Positions 49,509-60,190 of a stretch of DNA of 64,000 bases are shown here, in pieces. Each line of letters starts with the position of its first letter. Within the stretch, counting starts at the first letter, position 1. The DNA is taken from positions 6,386,001 to 6,450,000 of the forward strand of contig JBHGNT010000014.1 in NCBI GenBank assembly GCA_043228905.1, read 5' to 3'. Below the pieces are notes generated by a model. That model was not told the DNA's origin and did not search any database. It was given only the letters and a program-made list of their open reading frames with translations. Origin of the DNA: Azolla caroliniana. Its lineage: Eukaryota > Polypodiophyta. The position numbers and the translations under genes are program-made.

Positions 49509-49869
49509 GTTGCAAAGAGTAGAGACACAGCCAAGGAATAGAGCTTGTTTTAAGTAGCAAAAAAGAAAATGAAAACTTATACAAAAGAGGCTGGTATAGC
49601 CTATTTATACAAAATTGGGGAATGTGGGTGAAATGGCTGTTTGGTAGTTAAGTGACTCTTGTACTACCAAACAAGTACAAAAAAACTAGGAATATCTTGG
49701 AAAAGGTAGAAGAGAGAAAAGGCATTTAAAGCATTGCAGATTCTAGAGAGAGAAGGCATTTAAAGAGTTGCAGATTCTAGAGAGAGAAGAATCTGAGAAA
49801 AGAGAGAATGTAGTACAAAGATAATAAATATGAAAGAGAGTGCAGGGCTGGAGCTGCCACCCTCCAACA
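49509..49869 (-). repeat. 5' LTR of element B (truncated, 361 bp)
   Basis: It matches 44839-45199 with one visible difference (G at about 49722 for A at about 45052). The part equivalent to 44743-44838, the U5 end, is absent. Confidence 0.88.
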
Positions 49870-49874
49870 AACTA

Positions 49875-51492
49875 GAGGTTGTGGTCGAGGGGGCCGAAGA
49901 GGTGGAAGAGGAGGTCACCAAGTATACCTGATTGTAGCAAAAGAAGAGGAACGAACTAAGGTGGTGTTCACCGAAGAGGATTAAGCTCTCTTAGATATAC
50001 TTAGGACGAAGCAAAAAGCCGCAGATGATACTTCATTCATGTCAAGAGGTAACATTGCCACCTATGCTTATTCGGCCACAAGTACTAGCAACACAAATAC
50101 TCTTGCCTATGCACCAGAATGGATAATTGGTTTTGGCAATGCTAGTGAATTCTCCTCGTATACTCACCTAGCAATGCCACAGAGCATTCAAATTGCTGAC
50201 GGTACAACACAACCTGTAGTGGGTATAGGTACAATAAAATGTACCGACTCTGTGACATAGTCTAATGAGTTGCATGCTCCTTTCCTAGTAAACCTATTAT
50301 CCATAAGTTCTATCATACACCAACTAAAATGTGTTGTTTCTTTTGATATTCCGAAGGTGATATTCAAGAAGAAAGGGACAGGTCAGAGACTTGGGATTGG
50401 CACATGGCATAGTGGATTATCGTATTTGGATCGTGAAGGGCTGGATTCAGCATTAACATCAATGGTAGAGGGAACAAATGTAAGGGGATCTAAAATGAGT
50501 TATGAGTTGTTGAACTTTACCACCAACGTATGGGACATACCTCTTATGGCATTTGGAGTCGGTTGTATCCACACCTTTCTGAAAAGGCTGATAAAACAAA
50601 CTTGCTTGTGATGCATGTGAATTTGGTAAGCTTACTAAAAGCTCATATGCTAGTTCAGGTCATAGGAGTTCCCATGCATTTGATGTAATACACTCTGATG
50701 TTTGGGGACCATGTTCCACAAGTTCTATTAATGGATATAGATATTTTGTCTCTTTCATTGATTGCTTCTCTCGTGTGACTTGGTTATATTTGATGAGGAA
50801 AAATAATGAAGTATTGCTTGTTTTAAAGATTTTCATAGAGCAGTTCAAACTCAATATGGTGCAGTAGTAAGAGTGTTGAGGTCTGATAATGGAACAGAGT
50901 ATGCTAACATCACATTTAGGGCATACCTCTCAGATCAAGGAATACAACATCAAACTACATGCACATATACACCAGAACAAAATGGAGTAGCAGAGAGGAA
51001 GAATAGACATCTTCTAGAGAAAACAAGAAGCATGATGATTTCTATGAATGTCCCAAAGCAGTTGTGGGGACATGCAGTTTTGACGGCTGCTGTATTGATC
51101 AATAGAATGCCCTTTAGAGTATTGGAGTGGAAGTCTCCATGTGAGTTGTTGCAAGACAATGAAGGTGTTTGGATGTGTGTGTTTTGTAAAGGACAGTAGA
51201 CCATCCGTAGGAAAACTAGATCCTAGAGCTGTGAAATGTGTATTTGTGGGATACTCTGCCACACAAAAAGGCTATGTTTGCTGGAGTCCAGTAGAGAAGA
51301 GATTATTTGTGAGCATGGATGTTCATTTCAGAGAGTCAGAGCCATATTATAAACAAGACGTAACTTCACCCTTTGATGACTTAATTGAGACTGAAAATAT
51401 ACGGGAAGGAGATAATGGTGTGAGGTTGCTAAAAATAGGATCAATTCCTTTGCTGAGCCCTACATCAGCTGAGAAACAAGTGAGCCTAGGAG
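49875..51492 (+). pseudogene. element A protease-integrase region
   Basis: After the B insertion the Gly/Arg-rich gag tail resumes. The protease active site is degraded: EWIIGFGNASEF stands where DSGAS is expected. Pre-integrase remnants (50270-50611) lead to an integrase core: DVWGPC near 50700, LRSDNGTEY at 50877-50905 and TPEQNGVAERKNR near 50970. VFGCVCFVK and FVGYSATQKGY follow (51147-51280). Several frameshifts and stops make it non-functional. The linker is cut by a solo LTR. Confidence 0.8.
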
Positions 51493-51497
51493 ATAAG

Positions 51498-51939
51498 TGT
51501 TGAGAATCAAGCTCAACTTGTGTGAAGATGTGCTTATGAAGAAAAGGATGATGTGTTAAAAAGTGTGTGAACACACTTTATTGTAATACGTGTAGTTGTC
51601 GAGTGTTAATGTAGTCAAAGAATATTAGATATTCTTATGACAAAATCGTACTCAAATGGATATCTTGGTTAGATTCCACCAACACATTTAATATGGCAGT
51701 CCCTTGAGGACTTGTATATAAAATCCCCTTTGCTCATTCTGTTTTGTTGATGATCTTTAGATAATTAATATAGCTCTCTTAAGTGCATAAGCTGTCATCC
51801 CCCTACCCCTACTGTGTGTTTTCTTATTTTTCTGGTTATTCTCTGTAATTCCTTCTCTTGCTTATATAGTCACTCTCTCTCTCGCACACACACACTAGGC
51901 TTCTGAATACTAAACTCTACTAGAGTTAGATTCTTTACA
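51498..51939 (+). mobile_element. solo LTR (442 bp) in element A
   Basis: It begins TGTTGAGAATC and ends GATTCTTTACA, short imperfect inverted ends of TG...CA type. It is flanked by a perfect 5-bp duplication ATAAG (51493-51497 and 51940-51944). A TATA-like TTGTATATAAAATCC lies at about 51713-51727. Solo LTRs arise by recombination between the two LTRs of a full element. Orientation + is inferred from TATA and TG/CA ends. Confidence 0.82.
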
Positions 51940-51944
51940 ATAAG

Positions 51945-53220
51945 GAAGAAGAAGGAAAAGAAGACGAGGAACCTATATGTGTTGGGACACAAGCTGAGGG
52001 CGAGCTACAGGTGTATACAAGAAAGAGGAGGCAGAAAGAAGGAAATATGAACACGTATTCAGTGCCACTTGGGCCATCAAGCCTTGACTCTTGAAATACC
52101 TATAGATCTCCCAAACCCAGAAATCACAGGTGATATCTCCTTCTCCTATAGAGGTTAGGAGGACCTCTCGCAGTAATGCAGGAGTCCATCCTGATCGTTA
52201 TGGTTTTCCTCATGATATTGCTCAGTTTATCTCTTATTCTAACATATCAGCTACACATAGAGCATTCATTGCATCATTAGACTTTGTCACTTTACCCAAG
52301 TGTTGGCAGGTTGCTAAAGAAGATCCAAAATGGAAAGCAGCGGTGCAAGAAGAACTTGGAGCTCTTGAGAAGAACAAAACTTGGGAGATTGTGTCACTAC
52401 GACCAGGAAAGAAGGCGGTTCGGTGCAAATGGGCGTTTACAATAAAACAGACCCCAAAGGGAAAAATAGATCGATACATGGCACGATTGGTGGCTAAAGG
52501 ATATAGTCAGACATATGGCATTGACTAGGATGAGACTTTTGCACTTGTAGCGAAGATGAGCACTGTTAGAATGCTTAAAGATCGGAAATTACATCAATTA
52601 GATGTAAAAAATGCATTCCTTCATGGAGAGTTGATGGAGGAAGTATACCCGGATGTCCCCCCAAGTTTTGGTACAATTCAAACAACAGGTAAGGTTTGCA
52701 GACTAAGGAGGTCATTTTATGGACTAAACCAAACTCCTTGGGCTTGGTTCAACAGGTTAAGAAGGGCTATGGTGGGTATGGGATACCAATAGACGAATGC
52801 AGTCCATATAGTGTTTTTTCAACAACACAAGGAGCATACTACGTTACTTGCTGTGTATGTGGATGATATAATTATCATGGGTAACGATGAAGGAGAAACT
52901 GCGCAACTGAAGGTGAAATTGGGTAAAGAGTTTGACGTAAAGGATCTAGGATTGCTACGATACTTTCTTGGAATTGAGGTAGCTCATGGAGCAGAAGGAG
53001 TTGTTCTATCTCAGCAAAAATATGTATTAGATCTTCTCACAAAAACTGGAATGTTGGGTTGTAGGCCCGTAGCTTCTCCAATTGACCAAAAGATCAAGGT
53101 AACTGAACTTGTAGGAGACAAAATTGATTGTGAAAGGTATCAAAGATTGGTAGGTCGGCTGATTTATTTCACTCACACCTGTCCAGATATTTCATTTGCC
53201 GTAGTCATTTTACTTGTTAC
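51945..53220 (+). pseudogene. element A reverse transcriptase
   Basis: RT continues after the solo LTR: WKAAVQEELGALEKNKTWE, KWAFTIKQ and ARLVAKGYSQTYGID, followed by a TAG at 52528; then HQLDVKNAFLHGELMEEVY, FYGLNQTPWAWF and a TAG at 52790; then YVDDIIIMG (active site, about 52856-52882), KDLGLLRYFLGIEV and RLIYFTHTCPDISFAV. It stops being recognisable at about 53200. RNase H is missing. Confidence 0.82.
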
Positions 53221-53627
53221 ATCTGTGTTTTGGTTGCCTCTTCAATGGTAAAGCGGATTTCACTCTTTTCTTCATGTTGGTTTTGTCCAATGCACTCTTT
53301 GTATCATTGTCCTGACCCCTCTTCAATAGCCTCCATGTTGTTAGGAATCATGAGATTCCTTGGACTCTCCTTTTTTTTCATTTGCTTCTCTACTGGGGAG
53401 AGGGGTCACTATTAAACATGTATCTCTATCACGTCACTTTACAGAAGGTATTTTTCTTGAAGCCCTTTTGGTACATTTTTCACATACCAAAAGGTGCCAT
53501 GTGAAGGAGATATTTATATGACTGAAACAGAAAATAATATGTTAGGCAACGGAAATTTTGCAAGAAAAAGGGTTTTAAACTAGGTCTTGAACACTTGTGA
53601 TATAGAGGGTCTTAAGACATATGTTTG
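53221..53627. other. unassigned sequence between elements A and C
   Basis: No coding match recognised. Contains a perfect 10-bp hairpin: CCTTTTGGTA (53464-53473) and TACCAAAAGG (53485-53494). May be A's decayed end or an older target. Confidence 0.4.
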
Positions 53628-54009
53628 TGTTGAGTGACAAGCTCAACATGGGCCGAATCGGCTAAAGGCCAAAAGGCTGAGTCGGCAGAAGAAGCCGTCA
53701 AGCTGTTAGGGCCTATATTCCTATTCTTCGTAATAGGAATATTATAGGCAATTAGTGTCGGATGCTCACTTATGAGCATTCAAGTACTTGTCAATACTTG
53801 TGTCAGCCCAGAATGGCTTGTATAAAAAGTGATGTATGAGCACATTGTATGTATAGAGTATTATCATTTTGAATTGAATATGTTGACTGCTAACTCTGTC
53901 TCTCTCTCATATTGTCTACTCCATTCATTATGTATACCTAACAGTGTACTGTTGTCTGGCTGAGCCGGCATGTATAATTTGTTCACAAGATTCCGCATAC
54001 AAACTCACA
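53628..54009 (+). repeat. 5' LTR of element C
   Basis: Starts TGTTGAGTGACAAG. A TATA-like TGTATAAAAAGTG lies near 53820. It ends at CA close to 54001-54009, next to a mutated primer site TGGTATTAGAGC (54010-54021; one change from TGGTATCAGAGC). CGGCCGA-type GC-rich stretches near the start differ from the AT-rich copies around it. Confidence 0.75.
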
Positions 54010-54065
54010 TGGTATTAGAGCGCGAGGATTGAGAAGAATCCTTTGCAGCCGACAAGCGTTTCAGC

Positions 54066-56893
54066 ATGGACAAGCTTCTAACATCCAGACAAAAAGTTGA
54101 CAGGAACATGGACAAAGCAATGGGAAGTTCCTTGCCGATAGAGAAACTTGACGGGAACAACTACACATCTTGGGGGTACAAGATGCACCAGTACCTACGA
54201 GGACATGGGTATTGGAGTTATGTAGATGGTGGAAATGATGAAGCTCCGAAGTTGACACAAAGAGAAAATGCTAAGCTACATCAACGATGCGAAGTCGCTG
54301 AAGGAAGTTTGGGAGAACCTGAAGAAGATCTTTGGTGCAAGCACCACAGCCTGGAAGTTGCAACTCCAACAAGAGCTCAACAATGTCTGACAGGCAGGCA
54401 TGTTGGTCACTGACTACGCCACCAAGATCAAAGAGATATGTGATTTGTTGGGATCCATCAACGTTTCGGTAGACGAAGACAAGATTTTGGTGCATCAAAT
54501 CATATGACAAACCGTAAGGAATGGTTCTCAACCTTGAAGAAGCCGGAGCAGCCAAGTGTCGTCGAGACCGGCGACGACACCCCTCACCCCATTGAACATA
54601 TCGGTGATTTCCCTTTGCGCCATGTCAGCCAAAGAGGAATCATGAGGAACCTCTTGCATGTGCTGATGATCACCAAGAATTTGGTGTCAGTTGGACAGAT
54701 TGTTGATCAAGGAATGGAGGTCCGATTCACTCATCACAGGTGCTTCATCGAGGACGAAGGCCGGATCATTGCGCAAGGGCATAGAGAAGGGAGGATGTTC
54801 ATCCTCAAAACAAACGACGTTGGTGCCGCTATGCTCACCAAAGGACAAAAGATCGAACTGGACATTGACCTCTGGCATAAGTGGAGTCAACTTTCTGCAG
54901 CTTTAAGAGATGTAGAGGAAGAATATTGTTTTCGGCGTGCCAAATTTTAGTGGCCGGGAGGCCCAAGTTTGCGAAGCTTGCCAACTTCGGAAGCGACACT
55001 GGCTTCCTTTCCCCAACGAGCGCAATCAGAGCCGAAATAAGCTCGATTTGATTCATTTGGATGTGTGGGGACCAACACAGAACGTTAGTATTGGTGGGAG
55101 TCGATATTTTGTCTCCTTCATCGACGACTATACCCGGCACTACTGGATCTACCTCATAGAGAAGAAGAGCAATGTCTTATCTTGTTTCCGGCATCTAAAG
55201 AACTTGATTGAGAGGGAAACAGGGAGGAAGATCAAGTGCATGCGGTTCGATGGCGGAAAGGAATATTTTTCTGGCCAATTCAATTGTTATCTGCTGCAAG
55301 GGGGGAATTAGGCGCGAATTCTCTTGCAAATACACGCCGGAGCACAACGGCGTGGCCAAAAGGAGGAACCGAATGATCGTGGAAGCGCCAAGGGCAATGC
55401 TCGAGGAGAGGAGCATGCTGAAATTTTATTGGGCCAAAGCCGTTCGGATAGTTGTGTACATCCAGAATCAGATCTCTGCACACGAAGGGAAGGTGTCGCC
55501 GCATGAGCTATATTTTGGTGGAAGCCAAATTTGGCGCACCTGAGGGTGTTCGACAGTATAGCATATGTGCATGTGTTGGACGAGAAGTAGAAGAAGTTGG
55601 ACGCCAAGGCCGAGAAATGTAACTTCATCGGCTATTCACACGAGCAAAAGGGTTATAAATGTTATAGCCCCCGGACAAAACATGTACGAATTAGTTGCAA
55701 TGTCATGTTCGACAAATCGGCTTCCCGGTATTCACTTTCGGCTACTCCAACCCTAGAAAACTCCGTGCCAAACTTTGAGGATGAGGCCAGTGATGCCGAC
55801 ACAATCGTAGAAGAAAAAATCGGCACTCAAGATGAGAGTTCGATTGCGTTTCAGCTAAGTGGGCCAATGGAAGAGTTGAGCTGAAACGGCGTGCGATGAA
55901 GACTTGGTTGTGCAATCCCTATGGATGAAACCGAAGAGATGGCTCACACACAAGGAAAAGGGGAAGAAGAAGATGCTAGAGCATGGCACAAATGAATGCA
56001 TGTCAGATCAAAGTGAGTCCAACGGAATTGTGACGGAATTGTGAGCGATGGCAGACCTCAAGAGGTGAGGTCAGATTCGGCCAGGAGGGCCTTGAAATTG
56101 GCTAATGAGAAATTACACCGATCGACTCACCACAAGAACCCCATGATTCGATATGGATACGACGAGTACATGGCGCACCACTATGCGTACATGGCTAAGG
56201 TGGCCAAAGTCTGCGAACCAGAGAGCTACGCGGAGGCATCACAATATGCCAAATGGAAATCGGCAATGGAGGAAGAGATGAAAGCATGGGCTGAAAATGA
56301 GATTTGGAACCTGGTTGATTTCCCGAAAAGAGTCAAGCCGATCGGATACAGATGGTTATTTAAGGTGAAATACAATGCCGACGACAATGTCAACAGGGAT
56401 AAGGCCCTATTGGTGGCCAAGGACTATGCACAAACACACGGCATTGATTATGACGAGACCTTCGTGCCAGTAGCGAGGATGACTACAGTGCGTGTGGTGC
56501 CAGCCTTCGCAGCAGCAAAGGGGTGGCATTTACATCAAATGGATGTAAAGAACGCAATCTTGCAAGGAGACCTTGAAGAGCAGGTTTATATGGTTCAGCC
56601 CCCCGGATTTCAATCGGCGATGAACAAATCGGCAGCCTGCCGGCTGAGGAAGTCCCTTTACGGACTGAAGCAAGCACATACTACTTGGAACGCAAAGATT
56701 ACACAATGGATGCGTAAGATGGGGTTTCAGCCGTCCAAATCGGACACATCCTTGTTCATCCGGCAAGGTCAAAACGGGCCGGTGTGCATATTGCTATATG
56801 TGGATGACCTTGTCATCGTCGGCGCCAACCTTGAAGAAATTAGCCACGTTAAGTCTCAATTGTCGGCAACCTTTGAAATGAAGGATCTAGGGG
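54066..56893 (+). pseudogene. element C gag-integrase-RT, heavily broken
   Basis: The gag starts at ATG 54066 (MDKLL...) with LDGNNYTSWGYKMHQYLRG. The zinc knuckle and protease active site are absent, so a deletion lies between about 54500 and 54560. Pre-integrase (LLHVLMITKNLVSVGQ) and integrase follow (CEACQLRKRHW, HLDVWGP, FIDDYTRHYW; DGGKEYF in place of DNGGEF; HNGVAKRRNR). FIGYSHEQKGYKCYSP is at 55630-55675. RT occupies 56041-56893: MEEEMKAW, GYRWLFKVKY, HQMDVKNAILQGDLEEQVY, YGLKQAHTTW and LYVDDLVIVG. Many stops and shifts occur. The RT part is one long open frame until element E cuts it. Confidence 0.8.
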
Positions 56894-57105
56894 TGTAGAA
56901 AATACAAGGATCTTAGACTAACTCCCACACAGTGAGATCACTTAGAAGACTTAAGGAAATATCAGTAGATTAAGAAAAACTAGAGCAAATTACAAAGATG
57001 TAGCATGGCTTATATAACCAATATCTACAAGTAGGAGGAAACCCAACGGTTACTTAATTGGGTTCACACTATTGTAACTATGTTCACACGTAACAGTTAC
57101 TTAAC
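56894..57105 (-). repeat. element E 3' LTR, outer part
   Basis: Left portion of E's LTR, ending at the TTAAC that was duplicated by insertion of element D. It contains a TATATAA sequence and the first units of the 47-bp repeat family. Confidence 0.72.
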
Positions 57106-57324
57106 TGTTGGGAGTAAAGGGACATCGTGCCTTTTATTAGTGCACGAGTGTGAACGCACTCGTAGCACACTTTTGACTTGTATATACATAATATCTAAAA
57201 ACTAAAAAAGAGGTACACTCTTTGTACCCAAGACAACATGCATCTCTCTCTCTCCCTTTGTCTCTCACTCAGACTCTCTCCCTCTCTGTTTTTGACCTAA
57301 ACCCTAATCCTCGTGCTGCCTTCA
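57106..57324 (+). repeat. 5' LTR of element D (219 bp)
   Basis: Starts TGTTGGGAGTAAAGGGACAT and ends CTGCCTTCA. TGTATATACATAATATC may provide the TATA element. A plant telomere-box-like AAACCCTAA lies near its end (57299-57307). Confidence 0.9.
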
Positions 57325-57339
57325 AACTGGTATCAGAGC

Positions 57340-57490
57340 AGAGTTTAGGGTTTTCTACAGAGCAAAATTTAGGGTTTTCTGCAGAGCAGAGTTTAGGGTT
57401 TTCTACAGAGCAGAGTTTAGGGTTTTCTACAGAGCAGAGTTTAGGGTTTTCTGCAGAGCAGGTCACGTTTTCTGCAGAGCAAGTTTGGTC
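57340..57490 (+). repeat. 24-bp tandem repeats with TTTAGGG in element D leader
   Basis: TTTAGGG begins at 57344, 57368, 57392, 57416 and 57440, exactly 24 bp apart, with GTTTTCTRCAGAGCARA between. A sixth, altered unit follows. The array starts directly after the primer site, and GCAGAG echoes the primer-site end (CAGAGC), suggesting origin by slippage during reverse transcription. Confidence 0.88.
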
Positions 57491-57499
57491 CTCCATTTG

Positions 57500-58455
57500 G
57501 GCTAAGAAATCATGACTAGCAACAGTGATAGTAGCCACCTTATGCACATCAAGAAGCTTGAGGGTGCATGCACATAACTTTGCAGTTTGGAAAAATAAGT
57601 GCTACAACATCTTGCCGCAGAAGAACCATGCAAAGCCTATTAAAGTCACAGGGGTAAAGCTTACAAATATGGACCAAGATGATTGGCAAGAGTTGAATGA
57701 GCGTGCACACTCGACTATTGAGTTGTCGATTTCTGATGCCTTGTTTAATATTGAAGGTTTGGATTGTGCCTATTTTATATGGACTAGACTAGAGGAACTG
57801 TATACCCAGAAGACGGCAGCTAGCAAAGTTTATTGGCTTAAAAAACTTATGGATTTGCATATAACAAAGGGCACACCCATTTCAACTCACCTAAGTGAGT
57901 TCAATTCCATTTTCAGCCAGCTAGTTGCCTTGAAAATTCATCATTGATGATGAGTTTAAGGCCACGTTTTTACATTGCACCTTGCTAGAAAGTTGGGATA
58001 CTTTCAGGATTGCTATGAGCAATTCAAATGCAATGCTTCTTTATGCCGATGTAGAGAGTTCTCTACTCATGGAAAAGATGAGTCGGCAAAACAATGCATC
58101 CAATAAGTCCTCTAGTGTGTTGCATATGAGGGGTAGGTCACAACAGAGAGGCAAATTTGATAGTTATGGCCATAGTAAATCACATGGTAAAGATATAGAA
58201 TGCCATCACTGTGGCAAAAACGGTCACTTTAAACGTGATTGTTTCAAATGGAAGAAAGAGAAATTAAAGGGCAAGAAAATAGATGATTTCATAGAAGAAA
58301 AGAGAGACATTCAACCGAGGAAAGGCAATAATAAAATTGAAGAGGTGAATGTAGTCACTCATGATAGTGATAGTGGAAATGATGTACTCTTTGTTTCATC
58401 ATGCCATAGAGAACATGCTTTACTTGCAAATACGGATGGTGACATGCAGGCTTAG
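57500..58455 (+). pseudogene. element D gag
   Basis: Gag of the Tnt1-like kind: FAVWKNKCYNILPQKNHAKP, then YTQKTAASKVYWLKKLM. The frame shifts near 57940 and resumes with ESWDTFRIAMSNSN. The zinc knuckle is CHHCGKNGHFKRDC (58203-58244). It ends at a TAG (58453-58455) exactly where the protease begins. No clean ATG is seen in the main frame before 57525; ATG 57512 is possible. In an active element it would form the virus-like particle shell. Confidence 0.78.
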
Positions 58456-60190
58456 ATACTCGATTCCGGTGCTTCGTTTCACGTCACCCCTCATCGTGAG
58501 TGGTTTTTTCAGATTACACAGGGGGTCGACATGGTGTTGTCCATCTTGGGGACAACTATGCATGTGAAATTGCAGGTATTGGCACTGTGCAATTACAGTT
58601 TCAGCATGGTTCTGCTTTCACACTTGAGCATGTACAATGTACCTCAGCTCAAGAAGAGCTGATTAGCACAGGACAGCTAGATGATGATGGATTTCACACA
58701 ACCTTTGGTGATGGGAAATGGAAGATTTGTAAGAGATCTAGAGTTATTGCCAAGGGTAGTAAAAGTGATACTTTGTATCCTCTCCATGTATCTAGTGTGA
58801 GTGACCATGTTCTTGCCATAACCAAGCAGCCTAGTGTTTCTTTGTGGCATGGCCGGTTGGGACACATGAGTGAAACTGGTATGAAAGTATTGTCTCGTTT
58901 GGGTTACTTGCCATGTCTTTGTTATGCTGATTTTGAACATTGTGATCATTGCATTTATGGTAAACATGTACAAACATCTCATAAATAGTCTCTTTCACTG
59001 AAGTCGTCCATGCTTGAGTTAGTACATTCAGATGTATGTCAGATGCCAGGGATATCATTAGGGGGAAAGAAATACTTAGTCACTTTTGTCGATGATGCTA
59101 CGCGGAAGGTATGGGTTTACCCTATTCGTAGCAAGGATGAAGTGCTCGACAAGTTTCGAACATTTTTGGCATTAGTTGAGAAATTGATAAGACACTTAAG
59201 TGTCTTCGCTCTGACAATGGTGGGGAATATGTGTCCAAGGCCTTTCAAGCATTTTGTGACAGCAAAGGGATAAAGAGGGAACTCACTGCCCCTTATAATC
59301 CACCCCAAAATGGAGTTGCAGAGTGTATGAATCGGACTATTCAAGATAAGGTCCGTGCTATGCTGTCTCATGCTGCGTTACCCCATGGTTTTTGGGCAGA
59401 GGCTGTTATGACAGCTGTTCACTTGATTAATCGGTCACCTAACAGGTCTTTGGGAGGGGGAATACCCCAAGAAGCGTGGTCGGGCAAGCCACCTTCATAT
59501 GCTCACTTGAGAGTGTTTGGCTGTGAGGCTTTTGTGCACATTCGTAAAGAAGAACGCAACAAACTTGAGCCAAAGTCCTGCAAATGTATTTTCCTAGGAT
59601 ACGGTGACGAGGGTGAAATGGGGTATAGATTGTGGGATCCCGAGAAAAGAAAAATAGTATGCAGCAATGATGTTATCTTCCGGGAAAATTGCATGCATAA
59701 ACAACCCAAAAAGACCGAGGAAGTACGTAGGGTTGTATTCCGAGAAGAAATACCTTTTAGACAGAAAAATGTGCCCGCTGTACAGCAGCAAACACCTGCT
59801 GTAAACTTACCTGCAAATGCAGAAAATGAGGCTGGAAATGATCAGCCAGCCTTTGCCAATAATGATGAGCCACCAAATGTGCAGGAACAGCTAGAACAGC
59901 AAGGTGTTAATGCTGATTTGCAGGCTGAAATGCCTGGACAGCAAGTTGAAAATGATGATTTGCAGGCTCAACAGCTACCAAACAATGAGCATTGGGTTAG
60001 GAGATCGTCTAGAGTTACTAGACAGCCTGACAGATTTGTTCCTGATGCAAACAATGTGGCTGATTATGTCATGGTAACTGATTGTGGCGAACCGACTTGC
60101 TTCAAGGAAGCAATGGACAGACAGGACAATAAGAAAGGGTATAAAGCCATGTTGTCAGAGATGGAATCTCTTGAAAAAAATGACACTTAG
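58456..60190 (+). pseudogene. element D protease-integrase
   Basis: The protease motif LDSGASFHVTP follows the TAG at once. Pre-integrase LWHGRLGHMSE and the zinc-finger part CDHCIYGKH end at another TAG (58986-58988). The integrase core shows HSDVCQ and FVDDATRKVWVY, then a frameshift near 59185. The shifted frame holds SDNGGEY, then 59231-60190 gives NPPQNGVAE, VFGCEAFVHI, FLGYGDEGEMGYRLWD and a Gln/Asn-rich linker ending at TAG 60188-60190, where copia proteins usually have Trp. Integrase would join cDNA to chromosomal DNA. Confidence 0.82.

Larger units (their letters stand above)
44743..49869 (-). mobile_element. young copia element B nested in element A
   Basis: A minus-strand Ty1/copia element with 5-bp target duplication AACTA (44738-44742 and 49870-49874). 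Element A's gag frame is continuous across the duplication, which confirms both edges. Its 3' LTR is on the left (44743-45199) and its 5' LTR on the right (49509-49869). The shared 361 bp differ at one visible site, so the insertion is recent. The 5' LTR lacks its final ~96 bp and no TGGTATCAGAGC-like primer site is present. Two coding deletions are described under the pol entries. Confidence 0.92.
43438..53220 (+). mobile_element. copia element A, nested and truncated
   Basis: A plus-strand Ty1/copia element with domain order gag, protease, integrase, RT. It is interrupted by element B (44743-49869) and a solo LTR (51498-51939). Recognisable coding stops near 53220, before RNase H, and no 3' LTR was found. 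Element C lies 400 bp downstream, so A's 3' end may be deleted or lie beyond the window. Confidence 0.8.
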
